DNA of 64,000 nt from Luteimonas suaedae (GCF_008312895.1 NZ_VSSP01000001.1:434001-498000), one strand, 5' to 3'; positions 43,874-55,383 are shown, counted from the first letter of the stretch. Notes: generated by a model from the sequence alone, not told the origin. Numbers and translations: made by a program.

Positions 43874-44695
43874 ATGGAATCCCTGAAGCTGCGTTTCACC
43901 ACCGCCGGCCAGCCCGATCTCCCGCTCGGCATCGGCATGCATGCGATCGGCCGGGCGCCGGGCCGCGACCGCATGGGCGTCGTCGCCGACGGGCAGCAGG
44001 CGATCGTCCGCTTTTGCGTCGACCGGCGCGGCGTATGGCTGACCGTATCCGAGGGCGCGCGCGGCGTGCACGTCAACGGACGTGAGATCCGGCGGCTGGC
44101 GATGCTGCGCATCGGCGATGCGGTCTACATCGACGGTATCGAGATGCGCCTGGTCGGTGAACGTGCTGCACTGGCCCGTCCCCAACCGGAGCCGGCGGCC
44201 GCCGAAGCCGAAGCCGATCCGCGCGTGGTCCTGCGCGGGATCGGCGGCCAGCATCACGGCCGCAGCTTCACCCTCGACCGTCCGCGGCTGGTCGGGCGCG
44301 CGCGCGAGGCCGACATCCGCATCGACGACGATGCCTTCGCCGAGCGCCATGCCCGCATCGAACTGGCGGACGGGCGCGTGGTCCTGCGCGACCTCGGCTC
44401 GGACGAGGGCAGCCAGGTCAACGGCGAGGCGGTCCGCGACGCCGTGTTGTTGCCGGGCGACCAGGTGGTGTTCGACGCCCACCAGCGTTTCGTGGTCGAG
44501 GCACCGATGCGCGCCGACGCCGGGCGCGAGCCCGAAGCGGGTGGCACACTGGAAACACGAACGCTCGCCGAGCAGCTGTCCGACGACGCGTCGCGCGAGG
44601 ACCGGCGCGCGCCATGGCGGCTGCCCTGGCTGCTGCTGGCGGCATTGGTGCTGGCCGGATTGCTGAGCCTGCTGCTGCTCTACGGTTCGGGCTGA
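43874..44695 (+). CDS. Tail-anchored tandem FHA-domain protein
   Basis: A 273-residue protein with two forkhead-associated domains. The first (about 1-95) is degenerate but keeps GVHVNGREIRRL. The second (about 115-210) has LVGRAREADIRI, the ERHARIEL strand and GSQVNGEAV, the phosphothreonine-binding residues. A C-terminal helix (about 250-270, LPWLLLAALVLAGLLSLLLL) anchors it to the membrane. It would read Ser/Thr phosphorylation. ATG 43856 is an alternative start. Its last 16 bases overlap the convergent msrQ. Confidence 0.87.
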   Translation: MESLKLRFTTAGQPDLPLGIGMHAIGRAPGRDRMGVVADGQQAIVRFCVDRRGVWLTVSEGARGVHVNGREIRRLAMLRIGDAVYIDGIEMRLVGERAALARPQPEPAAAEAEADPRVVLRGIGGQHHGRSFTLDRPRLVGRAREADIRIDDDAFAERHARIELADGRVVLRDLGSDEGSQVNGEAVRDAVLLPGDQVVFDAHQRFVVEAPMRADAGREPEAGGTLETRTLAEQLSDDASREDRRAPWRLPWLLLAALVLAGLLSLLLLYGSG

Positions 44696-45318
44696 GGGGC
44701 TGCCCGGCGCGATGCCCGCCAGCGCCACAGGCGCCAGCCCAGCAGCAGCGCGAGGATGCCGGCATACAGCAGCGGCTCGCGGATATCCGACTTCACGATC
44801 CACCAGAAGTGCAGCACCGCCAGCACCGCGACCGCATAGACCAGCTTGTGCAGCCGGCCCCAGTTGCGCGCCAGCCGCCGCATCCAGCCCCTGGTCGAGG
44901 TGATCGCCAGCGGCACCAGCAGCAGCCAGGCGGTGAAGCCGACGGTGATGTAGGGACGCTTGACGATCTCCTCGAACAGCATCGTCCAGTAGCCGCGCAG
45001 ATCCAGCACCAGCCAGGCGGAGAAATGCAGGCTGGCGTAGGCGAATACGTACAGCCCCAGCATGCGGCGGAAGCGGATCAGCAGCGGCTGGCCGGTGATC
45101 TGCCGCAGCGGCGTGACCGCCAGGGTGACCAACAGCAGGCGCAGCGCCCAGATGCCGAGGCGGTGTTCGATCTCGGCCACCGGATCCGCGCCCAGCGCAT
45201 CGATGTCGGCCTCGCTGAACACCTGCCAGAACTGCCAGGACAGGATCGCCAGCGGCGTCAGCGCGAGCGCGTGGACGAAGGTCTTGGTGAGGACAAGGAA
45301 TGATCTAGGCGGGTTCAT
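44680..45318 (-). CDS. msrQ: Haem-containing methionine sulfoxide reductase membrane subunit MsrQ
   Basis: A 212-residue six-helix membrane protein of the ferric-reductase-like family that passes electrons from the quinone pool or flavin reductase to periplasmic MsrP. Haem-ligand histidines are visible in IEHRLGIWALRLL, YASLHFSAWLVLDLRG and GRLHKLVYAVAVLAVLHFWW. It follows msrP in the same direction but is separated by 248 bases containing repeats. Its 3' end overlaps the FHA gene on the other strand. Confidence 0.94.
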   Translation of the reverse strand: MNPPRSFLVLTKTFVHALALTPLAILSWQFWQVFSEADIDALGADPVAEIEHRLGIWALRLLLVTLAVTPLRQITGQPLLIRFRRMLGLYVFAYASLHFSAWLVLDLRGYWTMLFEEIVKRPYITVGFTAWLLLVPLAITSTRGWMRRLARNWGRLHKLVYAVAVLAVLHFWWIVKSDIREPLLYAGILALLLGWRLWRWRASRRAAPQPEP

Positions 45319-45346
45319 GGATGGTCAGCAGAATGACGGGTTTTCA

Positions 45347-45515
45347 GCCGCGGATCTGTGCAGATGGACGCGGATAAGACCTTAGGTTTTCGACGGAGGA
45401 CCTATTCCTTGCCGCTTCGATGGTGCTCAATACGCCGTCATCCCGGCGAAAGCCGGGATCCATTTTGACGTTGCAGCGAAAGCAACTGGATCCCGGCTTT
45501 CGCCGGGATGACGGC
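45347..45515. repeat. Repeats between msrP and msrQ (CCGCGGAT half-repeat and GTCATCCC element)
   Basis: A CCGCGGAT half-repeat lies at 45347-45375. After it comes a full GTCATCCC element (45434-45515) with GCCGTCATCCCGGCGAAAGC and AAGCCGGGATCCA on the left and the complement on the right. Confidence 0.8.
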
Positions 45516-45566
45516 CTATGGGCATCCCGGTGATACCGCCCCCTGCCGTGGTCCACGCCGTCCAAT

Positions 45567-46535
45567 TCAAAACCACTTCTTCAGGTCCATACCCGTGTAC
45601 ATCGACGCGACCTGGTCGGCGTAGCCGTTGAACATCCGCGTCTCGATGCGGTTGGCGAACAGCTTGCCGGCGCTGCCGGCGATGCGGCGTTCGGTCTTCT
45701 GGCTCCAGCGCGGATGGTCGACCTGCGGATTGACGTTGGAGAAGAAGCCGTACTCGGACGGCTGCAGGTCGTGCCAGGCGGTCTCGGGCATGCGCTCGAC
45801 GAAGCGGATCGCGACGATCGACTTGATGCTCTTGAAGCCGTACTTCCACGGCACCACCAGCCGCAGCGGCGCGCCGTTCTGCTGCGGCAACGGCTTGCCG
45901 TACAGGCCGGTGGCGAGCAGGGTGAGCGGGTGCATGGCCTCGTCGATGCGCAGGCCCTCGCGGTAGGGCCAGTTGATCGAGCGGTAGCGGATGCCCGGCA
46001 TCTGCTCGCGGTCGGCGAGCGTGGTGAAGGCGACGAACTTCGCCTTCGAGGTCGGCTCGAAGCGCTTGAGCACCTCGCCCAGCGGCATCCCCAGCCAGGG
46101 AATCACCATCGACCAGCCTTCCACGCAGCGCAACCGGTAGGTGCGCTCTTCCGGCGTGAACCCCTTCAACAGGTCCTCCAGCGCGACCATTCCCGGCTTC
46201 GCGCATTCGCCGCCAACCTCGACCTGCCACGGCGAGGTGCGCAGCGTCTTCGCGGCGCGCGAGGGGTCCGCCTTGCCGGTGCCGAACTCGTAGAAGTTGT
46301 TGTAGCTGGTGACGTCCTCGTAGCGGGTCAATTTCTCGTCGGTGTCGAATCCGGCCCGCACCTGCGCAGGACTGGGCGTCGGGCGCGGCGGTGGCGGCGG
46401 TTCGGCCTCGGCGCAGCCGGACAGGCCGAGCACCGGCGCGCCGGCGAAGGCGGCGAGCAGCCGGCGGCGTTCGCGATAGATGGTTTCGTCGGTAACTTCC
46501 GACGCGGGGATTCGCAGGGCATCGCGCAATGACAT
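45567..46535 (-). CDS. msrP: Periplasmic methionine sulfoxide reductase, molybdopterin subunit MsrP
   Basis: A 322-residue sulfite-oxidase-fold enzyme that repairs oxidised methionine in envelope proteins. The molybdenum-ligating Cys is in [14 protein letters not shown] near 137, with [11 protein letters not shown] and [11 protein letters not shown] around the cofactor. The N-terminus has a Tat motif ([10 protein letters not shown] near 21-30) and then a lipobox LSGC followed by a Pro-rich linker, so this copy may be lipid-anchored, which is unusual for MsrP. It is divergent from serC. Confidence 0.94.
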   Translation of the reverse strand: MSLRDALRIPASEVTDETIYRERRRLLAAFAGAPVLGLSGCAEAEPPPPPRPTPSPAQVRAGFDTDEKLTRYEDVTSYNNFYEFGTGKADPSRAAKTLRTSPWQVEVGGECAKPGMVALEDLLKGFTPEERTYRLRCVEGWSMVIPWLGMPLGEVLKRFEPTSKAKFVAFTTLADREQMPGIRYRSINWPYREGLRIDEAMHPLTLLATGLYGKPLPQQNGAPLRLVVPWKYGFKSIKSIVAIRFVERMPETAWHDLQPSEYGFFSNVNPQVDHPRWSQKTERRIAGSAGKLFANRIETRMFNGYADQVASMYTGMDLKKWF

Positions 46536-46661
46536 CGGCTGGCTCCGGTGGGGCGCTGTTGGAGATAGATACGCACGACAGGGGCAAAAGGTTACGCCGC
46601 AAATGCTTGATGCGCTGCGGCATACTAGCGGCCCCCGTGTCGATCCGAAGCGAAGCCGCCG

Positions 46662-47747
46662 ATGTCGCGTGCCTACAATTTCAGTGCCGGTCCCGCCGCC
46701 CTGCCGGAAAGCGTGCTGCGGCAGGCGCAGGAGGAGATGCTCGAGTGGCGGGATTCCGGTGCATCGATCGTCGAACTGAGCCATCGCGGCCCCGAGTTCA
46801 TGCAGGTCGCGGCCGAGGCCGAGGCCGACCTACGCGCACTGGTCGGCATCCCCGACGACTACGCGGTGCTGTTCGTGGGCGGCGGCGCGACCACGCAGCA
46901 GGCGCTGTTGCCGCTGAACTTTGCCGACGCCGGCCAGGCGGCGGACTACGTGGTCACCGGACACTGGGGCAGGACCGCGATCCGGCAGGCTGCACCCTAT
47001 GTCGACCTGCGCATCGCCGCCAGCGGCGAGAACGACGGCTTCCGCAGCATTCCGGAACGGGGAGCATGGCAGTTGTCGGAAGACGCGGCCTACGTGCACA
47101 TCACCGCCAACGAGACCATCCACGGGGTCGAGTTCCGCGATGTGCCCGACGTCGGCGACGTGCCGCTGTTCGCCGACTTCAGTTCCAGCATCGCCTCCGA
47201 GCCGATCGACGTGACCCGCTACGGCGTGATCTACGCCGGCGCGCAGAAGAACCTCGGGCCAGTCGGCATCGGCGTGACGATCATCCGTCGCGACCTGCTC
47301 GAGCGCGTCGGCCAGCCGCGCGCCGACATCTTCGACTACCGCCTGCAGCTGGCCAACGGTTCCATGCTCAACACGCCGCCGAGCTGGAACTGGTACATGC
47401 TCGGGCTGACGGTGAAGTGGATGCTGGCCGAGGGCGGCGTGGCGGAATTCGCGCGCCGCAGCGCGGCCAAGTCGACGCTGCTGTACGAGACCATCGACGG
47501 CTCCGGCGGCTTCTACCGCAACCAGGTTGACCCGGCCGCGCGCTCGCGCATGAACGTGCCGTTCTTCCTGCACGACGACGCGCTGGACCGGCCTTTCCTG
47601 GAAGAGGCGAGGGCCGCCGGCCTGATCTCGCTGAAGGGCCATCGCGTGCTCGGCGGCATGCGCGCGTCGATCTACAACGCGATGCCGGTGGAGGGCGTGC
47701 GCGTGCTGGCCGAGTTCATGCAGGAGTTCCGGCAGCGCCATGGATGA
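46662..47747 (+). CDS. serC: Phosphoserine aminotransferase
   Basis: PLP-dependent class V aminotransferase of serine and pyridoxine synthesis, 361 residues. [40 protein letters not shown] and the Schiff-base lysine in [12 protein letters not shown] near 195-200 are visible. It begins the serC-pheA-hisC2-aroA set, in which a pool of aminotransferases and shikimate enzymes is grouped. Confidence 0.96.
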   Translation: MSRAYNFSAGPAALPESVLRQAQEEMLEWRDSGASIVELSHRGPEFMQVAAEAEADLRALVGIPDDYAVLFVGGGATTQQALLPLNFADAGQAADYVVTGHWGRTAIRQAAPYVDLRIAASGENDGFRSIPERGAWQLSEDAAYVHITANETIHGVEFRDVPDVGDVPLFADFSSSIASEPIDVTRYGVIYAGAQKNLGPVGIGVTIIRRDLLERVGQPRADIFDYRLQLANGSMLNTPPSWNWYMLGLTVKWMLAEGGVAEFARRSAAKSTLLYETIDGSGGFYRNQVDPAARSRMNVPFFLHDDALDRPFLEEARAAGLISLKGHRVLGGMRASIYNAMPVEGVRVLAEFMQEFRQRHG

Positions 47748-47861
47748 CGCCTCCACGGGAAACGGGAAGAGGGAACGAAGCATGCATCGAGGGGATCTCT
47801 CGTTTGCCGTCATCAAGCTTTCCAACCGTTCCCCGCATCCGACCCATCCACGAGAACAGGC

Positions 47862-48980
47862 ATGACCGCAAAAAAGAAAACCGGTAAGCCGCCGGGCAAG
47901 CCCAGCACCGACCTGTCCACGGTGCGCGACCAGATCGACGGCATCGACCGCGAGATCCAGACGCTGATCGCTGAGCGCGCGCTGTGGGCGCACCAGGTCG
48001 GCAAGGCCAAGGGCAAGCTCGCGGCGGCGGTCGACTATTACCGCCCCGAGCGCGAGGCGCAGGTGCTGCGACGGGTGGTCGACCGCAACGACGGTCCGCT
48101 GTCCGACGAGGTGCTGGTGCGCCTGTTCCGCGAGATCATGTCGGCCTGCCTGGCGCAGCAGGAACCGCTGAAGGTCGGCTACCTCGGGCCGGAAGGCACC
48201 TTCTCGCAGCAGGCGGTGCACAAGCATTTCGGCCATTCGGCCAAGGGCCTGCCGCTGGCGAGCATCGAGGAGGTGTTCGACGAGGTCGCCGCCGGCACCG
48301 CCGATTTCGGCGTGGTGCCGGTCGAGAATTCGGGGCAGGGCACGATCCAGTCCACGCTCGACCTGTTCCTGACCTCGCCGCTGAAGATCTGCGGCGAGGT
48401 CGAGCTGCGCGTGCACCAGTACCTGCTGTCGCGCACCGGGCGCATCGAGGACGTCGAGCGGGTGTATTCGCACGGCCTGTCGCTGGCGCAGTGCAAGTCG
48501 TGGCTGCGGCAACACCTGCCGAAGGTGGAGAAGCAGGCGGTGGTGAGCAATGCCGACGCCGCGCGCCGCGCCCGCAACGCCGACGACGCCGCCGCGATCG
48601 CCGGCGAGAACGCCGCCCACGTCTACGGTCTGAAAGTGGTGGCCGGGCCGATCGAGGACCGCGACGACAACACCACCCGGTTCCTGGTGCTCGGCCGCGC
48701 CTCGTTCCCGCCGTCGGGCCACGATCGCACCTCGCTGATGGTGTTCATCCGCGACCAGCCGGGCGCGCTGTACAAGATCCTCGAGCCGCTGGCGCGCGCC
48801 GGCATCAGCATGAACCGGATCGAGTCGCGCCCGGCGCACGGCGCGCTGTGGCAGTACGCGTTCTTCATCGACGTCGCCGGTCACGCCGACGAGTCGCCGC
48901 TGGAGGACGCGCTGGGTGAGATCGACGAGTTCGCCGGCGACGTGCGCGTGCTCGGTTCGTATCCGGTGGCGGTGCCTTGA
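47862..48980 (+). CDS. pheA: Bifunctional chorismate mutase / prephenate dehydratase
   Basis: P-protein of phenylalanine synthesis, 372 residues: an AroQ chorismate mutase helix bundle (about 15-95), prephenate dehydratase (about 103-280; GYLGPEGTFSQQA, VPVENSGQG, catalytic TRF in NTTRFLVLG near 270) and an ACT domain (about 292-372; GALYKILEPLARAGISMNRIESRP), which binds phenylalanine for feedback control. A Lys-rich N-terminal tail is present. A single GTGATTSGT arm follows 9 bases after its stop. Confidence 0.96.
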   Translation: MTAKKKTGKPPGKPSTDLSTVRDQIDGIDREIQTLIAERALWAHQVGKAKGKLAAAVDYYRPEREAQVLRRVVDRNDGPLSDEVLVRLFREIMSACLAQQEPLKVGYLGPEGTFSQQAVHKHFGHSAKGLPLASIEEVFDEVAAGTADFGVVPVENSGQGTIQSTLDLFLTSPLKICGEVELRVHQYLLSRTGRIEDVERVYSHGLSLAQCKSWLRQHLPKVEKQAVVSNADAARRARNADDAAAIAGENAAHVYGLKVVAGPIEDRDDNTTRFLVLGRASFPPSGHDRTSLMVFIRDQPGALYKILEPLARAGISMNRIESRPAHGALWQYAFFIDVAGHADESPLEDALGEIDEFAGDVRVLGSYPVAVP

Positions 48981-48988
48981 AGGCCGGG

Positions 48989-49015
48989 ATTGGTGATTCG
49001 TGATTGGGGATTCGA
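48989..49015. repeat. Solo arm of the GTGATTSGT repeat
   Basis: Three units GATTGGT, GATTCGT and GATTGGG without a complementary arm nearby. It lies between pheA and hisC2, so it is either a decayed or a solitary form. Confidence 0.75.
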
Positions 49016-49056
49016 GATGGGCGATGGCGGCTGTGACGGAGCGTAGACAACCGGAG

Positions 49057-50187
49057 ATGGTGGGTGAAGCGACTTTCGCCGGACTGGCGCAACCGGGCAT
49101 CCGCGCGTTGAAGGCCTACGATCCGGGTCATGACCTGGTGGCGCTGCGGCGGCGCTTCGGTACGGAGCGGCTGGTCGAGCTCGGCGCCAACGAGAATCCG
49201 TACGGGCCCAGCCCTGCGGCACGGCAGGCGGCGCTGGAGGCGCTGGAGACCGCGCACCGTTATCCCGACCCGCTCGGCGGGGGATTGAAACGTGCGCTCG
49301 CGGAGCGGCTCGGCGTGGCGCCGGCGCAGCTGCTGCTGGGCAACGGCTCGCACGAGCTGCTGATGCAGTTCGCGCAGGTGTTCGCCGGCCCGGACGCGGC
49401 GGTGGCGATGTCGCAGTACGGCTTCGCTGTCTACGCGCTGGCGGCGCAGGCCGCGGGTGCGCCGCTGCAGTTCGCCCCGGCATGGGCGCCCGACGTCGCG
49501 ATGCCGCGTGGGCATGCGCCGGACGCGCTGGCATCGGTGGTGTCCGCGCGCACGCGGCTGCTGTACCTGGCCAACCCCAATAACCCGACCGGCACCTGGA
49601 TCGCCGCCGATGCGCTGGCGGCGCTGCTGGCACGGCTGCCGGACGAGGTGATCGTGGTGGTCGACGAGGCCTATGCCGAGTTCGCCGACGCGCCGGACTA
49701 TCGTTCCGCGCTGTCGCTGCTGCCGCGCCATCGCAACCTGGTCGTCACCCGCACCTTCAGCAAGGCCTATGCGCTGGCCGGGCTGCGGGTCGGCTATGCG
49801 GTCGCCGATGCCGGGCTGGTCGCGGTGATGGAGCGATTGCGCGAGAGCTTCAACGCCAACAGCGTGGCGCTGGCCGCGGCGACGGCCGCGCTGGAGGACG
49901 AGGCGCATCTGCAGCGGGTGGTCTCTGCGAACGCGCAACAGCGGCCGCTGCTGGCCGAGGCGTTGCGCGCGCGCGGCTGTTTCGTGCATCCCTCGCAAAC
50001 CAACTTCCTACTGGCGGGCTTCGGAGAAGAAGAAGCGGCAACCGCGGTCGAGGTCGGCCTGCTGCAGCGCGGCGTGGTGGTGCGGCCGATGGCCGGCTAC
50101 GGCCTGCCGCAGTGCCTGCGCATCACCGTCGGCACTGCCGACGAGAACCGGCGCCTGCTGCAGGCGCTCGACGAAATACTGAAGTGA
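49057..50187 (+). CDS. Second histidinol-phosphate/aromatic aminotransferase
   Basis: A PLP aminotransferase of the HisC family (376 residues from ATG 49057). ELGANENPYGPSP, LANPNNPTGTW, VVVDEAYAEF and the Schiff-base lysine in TRTFSKAYALAGLRVGY are visible. Its place between pheA and aroA, as in the HisC2 (HisHb) of pseudomonads, suggests aromatic amino acid transamination, while histidine synthesis has its own hisC. The start is uncertain: ATG 49024 is just after a repeat arm, and no clean ribosome-binding site separates the two. Confidence 0.88.
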   Translation: MVGEATFAGLAQPGIRALKAYDPGHDLVALRRRFGTERLVELGANENPYGPSPAARQAALEALETAHRYPDPLGGGLKRALAERLGVAPAQLLLGNGSHELLMQFAQVFAGPDAAVAMSQYGFAVYALAAQAAGAPLQFAPAWAPDVAMPRGHAPDALASVVSARTRLLYLANPNNPTGTWIAADALAALLARLPDEVIVVVDEAYAEFADAPDYRSALSLLPRHRNLVVTRTFSKAYALAGLRVGYAVADAGLVAVMERLRESFNANSVALAAATAALEDEAHLQRVVSANAQQRPLLAEALRARGCFVHPSQTNFLLAGFGEEEAATAVEVGLLQRGVVVRPMAGYGLPQCLRITVGTADENRRLLQALDEILK

Positions 50188-50193
50188 ACATCT

Positions 50194-50282
50194 TTGGCCA
50201 TGGATCAACGCGGATGAACGCGAAAAAAAGGACATCGAGCTGCCCCTTGCGCGCTCATCCGCGGCCATCCGCGGCCGAACCG
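50194..50282. repeat. CCGCGGAT-family inverted pair
   Basis: CATGGATCAACGCGGATGAA on the left and GCTCATCCGCGGCCATCCGC on the right flank about 40 bases in the 115-base gap before aroA. Confidence 0.7.
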
Positions 50283-50302
50283 CTTTCGAGGTGCGACAGG
50301 TG

Positions 50303-51634
50303 ATGCAACAAGAACGGCAGCAGGGCTGGATCGCCACCCGCGGCAGGCCGCTGCGCGGCGAGCTGACGGTGCCGGGTGATAAATCGGTCTCGCACCGGGC
50401 GATCATGCTGGCGTCGCTGGCGGACGGCGTGTCGCGCATCGACGGATTCCTGGAAGGCGAAGACGCGCGTGCCACCGAGGCGATCTTCCGGCAGCTGGGG
50501 GTGCGCATCGAGACGCCGGAACCCGGCATGCGGGTCGTGCACGGGGTCGGCATCGATGGGCTGCAGCCTTCGCCGCAGCCGCTGGACTGCGGCAATGCCG
50601 GCACCGCGATGCGCTTGCTGGCCGGGCTGCTGGCCGGGCAGCGGTTCGATTCGGTGCTGGTCGGCGATGCTTCGCTGTCGCGGCGGCCGATGCGGCGGGT
50701 AACGGAGCCGCTGGCGCAAATGGGCGCGCGCATCGAAACCGCGCCGGACGGCCGTCCGCCTTTAAGAATCCATGCGAGTAATGGGCTGCAAGCCACTGAA
50801 TTTCATCTTGAAATTGCGAGCGCACAGGTCAAGTCGGCGCTCCTGCTGGCGGGGCTCTACGCCACCGGCGAAACGGTGGTGCGCGAGCCGCAGCCCACCC
50901 GCGACTACAGCGAGCGGATGCTGGCGGCGTTCGGCTGGCCGATCGCGTTCTCGCCGGGCATCGCGCGGCTGTCCGGCGGCCACCGCCTGCGCGCCACCGA
51001 TGTTTCGGTGCCGGCGGACTTCTCGTCGGCGGCATTCTTCCTGGTCGCGGCGACCCTAGTCCCGGAATCGGAGCTTTGCCTGCGCCGGGTCGGCATGAAC
51101 CCGCGCCGCATCGGCTTGCTGCACGTGCTGCGGGCGATGGGCGCGGACATCGTCGAAGAGAATGCGGGCGAGCAGGGCGGCGAGCCGGTCGCCGACCTGC
51201 GGGTGCGCTCGGCGCCGCTGCGCGGCATCGCCGTGCCGCGCGAGTACGTGGCGGACATGATCGACGAGTTTCCGGCGCTGTTCGTGGCGGCCGCCTGCGC
51301 GGAAGGCACGACCACCGTGCGCGGCGCGGCCGAGCTGCGGGTCAAGGAATCGGATCGCATCGCCACCGTGGCGACCGGCTTGCGCGCGCTCGGTATCCGC
51401 GTCGACGAGACCCCGGACGGCGCCACCATCCAAGGCGGCCGGCTACGGGGCGGGGCGGTCGGCAGCCACGGTGATCATCGCGTGGCGATGGCGTTCGCGG
51501 TCGCGGCGCAATGCGCGGCGGATGCGGTGACGATCGACGACGTCGCCAACGTGGCCACCTCGTTCCCCGGCTTCGACACGCTGGCGCGCGAAGCGGGCTT
51601 TGGACTGCAAGAGACCAGCCCCTCTCTTCCGTAG
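50303..51634 (+). CDS. aroA: 3-phosphoshikimate 1-carboxyvinyltransferase (EPSP synthase)
   Basis: Transfers the enolpyruvyl group of PEP to shikimate-3-phosphate; 443 residues with the two-lobed inverse barrel. Active-site segments are PGDKSVSHRAIML, DCGNAGTAMRLLAG, SLSRRPMRRVTEPL, PADFSSAAFFL, DMIDEFPALFVAAA, LRVKESDRI and GSHGDHRVAMAFAVA. ATG 50303 was chosen; GTG 50291 is possible. A 65-base stretch inside the gene (50758-50822) is AT-rich with rare codons, unlike the rest. A 13-bp hairpin lies just before and after the stop codon. Confidence 0.96.
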   Translation: MQQERQQGWIATRGRPLRGELTVPGDKSVSHRAIMLASLADGVSRIDGFLEGEDARATEAIFRQLGVRIETPEPGMRVVHGVGIDGLQPSPQPLDCGNAGTAMRLLAGLLAGQRFDSVLVGDASLSRRPMRRVTEPLAQMGARIETAPDGRPPLRIHASNGLQATEFHLEIASAQVKSALLLAGLYATGETVVREPQPTRDYSERMLAAFGWPIAFSPGIARLSGGHRLRATDVSVPADFSSAAFFLVAATLVPESELCLRRVGMNPRRIGLLHVLRAMGADIVEENAGEQGGEPVADLRVRSAPLRGIAVPREYVADMIDEFPALFVAAACAEGTTTVRGAAELRVKESDRIATVATGLRALGIRVDETPDGATIQGGRLRGGAVGSHGDHRVAMAFAVAAQCAADAVTIDDVANVATSFPGFDTLAREAGFGLQETSPSLP

Positions 51635-51659
51635 GAGCGCGCCATGCGCGCTCCTACGG
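51629..51659. repeat. Solo CCGTAGGAGCGCG hairpin at the aroA stop
   Basis: Perfect 13-bp arms (51629-51641 and 51647-51659) around loop CCATG. It is the arm sequence of the 146-bp element at 8997 and 25932 without the interior. It overlaps the last bases of aroA and lies between the convergent TonB-like gene, so it may protect or end transcripts from both sides. Confidence 0.85.
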
Positions 51660-51677
51660 CGGGGGCGGCGAGCGTCG

Positions 51678-52262
51678 CTACTGCGTGTCCATCCGGAAAT
51701 CGACCGGTACCTCCACCGTCGAAGCCACGGCCTGGCCGTTCTCCATCGCGGGATTGAATCTCCATTTGCGCACCGCCTCGCGCGCGGCACGGTCGAGGTC
51801 GCGCGAGCGGCTGCTGCGGGCGACATCGACCTCGGTGGGATTGCCCTGGGCGTCGACCTGCACGCGCAGCAGCACCGTCCCTTCCTCCTGCGCACGCAAC
51901 GCGGTCGGCGGGTAGGTCGGCTCGACGCGCTCGATCGGGTCGGCCGGCCGCACGGCGGGTTCGGTGGTGCCGGCGCTGGGTTCGGGTGCGGTCGCCGCCG
52001 GCGCCTCGCGCTCGGTGGCGGGTGGCGGCGGCGTGCCGTCGCCGATGTCGGCGGGCTCGCCGATCGGCGTTTCCGGCTCGACCGGCGTGTCCGGCGTGCC
52101 GCGTTGCGCATAGAAATACCAGCCGATCGCGATCAGCGCGATCAGTACCAGGATCCAGATCAGTGGACCGGAAGACTTGCGCGGCTCCTCGGGCGGAGGC
52201 GGAGGCGGAGGCGGCGGCGGCGGCGGGGAAGACTGGTTCGGGCGGTTCATCGGATCGGACAT
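51678..52262 (-). CDS. TonB-like energy transducer with polyproline start
   Basis: A 194-residue protein with a cytoplasmic run of 12 prolines (about 13-24), one membrane helix (about 33-51, PLIWILVLIALIAIGWYFY), a Pro/Glu/Thr-rich periplasmic linker and a C-terminal TonB domain (about 105-190: EPTYPPTALRAQEEGTVLLRVQVD, WRFNPAMENGQ). It could drive TonB-dependent receptors. No exbB or exbD is adjacent. A similar gene lies directly upstream, so the pair is a tandem duplication that has diverged. Confidence 0.88.
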   Translation of the reverse strand: MSDPMNRPNQSSPPPPPPPPPPPPEEPRKSSGPLIWILVLIALIAIGWYFYAQRGTPDTPVEPETPIGEPADIGDGTPPPPATEREAPAATAPEPSAGTTEPAVRPADPIERVEPTYPPTALRAQEEGTVLLRVQVDAQGNPTEVDVARSSRSRDLDRAAREAVRKWRFNPAMENGQAVASTVEVPVDFRMDTQ

Positions 52263-52501
52263 CGTCGTACCCCTGTTCAGGATGGCGCCATGAGCGTTCC
52301 ACAGCGCTTGTGGCGACCGCGTCACGATGGCGTTGACGCACGCTTAACGCATGCCGCCGCCACGGTCGGCGGTCAATCGAGGCGTGGCTGGCCCGTACCC
52401 GCCGGTTTCCGCGAGCGCGCCGAGATCCGCGGGTCGGAACACTTCCAGCAAGCCGGGCACGGATCCTCGCCCCGTCCCACATCGGACCGATCGGTCGGTC
52501 G

Positions 52502-54557
<2,056 letters not shown>

Positions 54558-54590
54558 ACCCGCCGAACGTACGACCCCGTGCACGACCCC

Positions 54591-54737
54591 TTGTAGGAGG
54601 GGCTTCAGCCCCGACCGCGCCAGGCAGTCCTATCGGCGGCGACCGCGGTGAACCTGCCACCGCGTGCGGAGGGCAGAAACGGTAGAACGCATCTGCATCA
54701 GACCGCGCGCGCGGTCGGGGCTGAAGCCCCTCCTACA
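54591..54737. repeat. Intergenic inverted repeat, GGCTTCAGCC family
   Basis: Arms TTGTAGGAGGGGCTTCAGCC and complement (to 54737) enclose about 95 bases. It lies between the convergent serS and azoR. Confidence 0.88.
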
Positions 54738-54755
54738 GGGGCGGCAGCTCGCGGC

Positions 54756-55340
54756 TCAGGCCGCCAGCCGCAGCGGGGCAGGTGTCGGGATGGATGCGCG
54801 CGCCGCGGCCAACGCCTGCTCGCGATGCTGCGCGGACAGCGCCACGCCCTCGGCGCGGACGAAATGGATGTCGTTGATGCCCAGGAAACCGAACACGAGG
54901 CGCAGGTACGGCTCGATGAAGTCGCTGGGCGCACCGGCATGCTGACCGCCGCTGCCAACCGCGACGATCACGCGCTTGCCGCCCGCCAGGCCTTCCGGCC
55001 CCTCGGAGGTGTAGCGGAAGGTCTTGCCGGCGACCGCGATCCGGTCGATCCAGGCCTTCAGCGTGGACGGAATACCGAAGTTGTACATCGGCGCTCCCAG
55101 TACGATCACGTCGGCATCGAGGAACTCCTGCAGGGCGTTTTCGGCTTCCGCCGCGGCCGCGGAGTCCTTGCCCGCCAGCGCGGCGCCGTGCAGGTGCGCG
55201 ATCGGTGCGGCGTCGAGATCACGGTAGACGACGCGGGTGCTCTCGGGGCAATCGTGCCAGGGCGCGACGATGGCGGCGGTGAGGGCGCGGGTGATCGAGC
55301 CGGCCCCGGAGACGCTGGAATCGATATGCAGCAGGTTCAT
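54756..55340 (-). CDS. azoR: FMN-dependent NADH:azo/quinone reductase
   Basis: A 194-residue flavodoxin-fold enzyme of the AzoR family that reduces quinones and azo compounds with NADH. IDSSVSGAGSITRAL near 6-20 binds the FMN phosphate; GAPMYNFGIPSTLKAWIDRI near 83-102 and the GSGGQHA loop contact the flavin ring. AGGAAAG precedes ATG 55340. The divergent LysR gene shares its promoter region and is the likely regulator, as is common for azoR-type genes. Confidence 0.95.
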   Translation of the reverse strand: MNLLHIDSSVSGAGSITRALTAAIVAPWHDCPESTRVVYRDLDAAPIAHLHGAALAGKDSAAAAEAENALQEFLDADVIVLGAPMYNFGIPSTLKAWIDRIAVAGKTFRYTSEGPEGLAGGKRVIVAVGSGGQHAGAPSDFIEPYLRLVFGFLGINDIHFVRAEGVALSAQHREQALAAARASIPTPAPLRLAA

Positions 55341-55383
55341 GGCATCTTTCCTTTCAGGTGAGCGGCGACGCCGCGACACGGCC

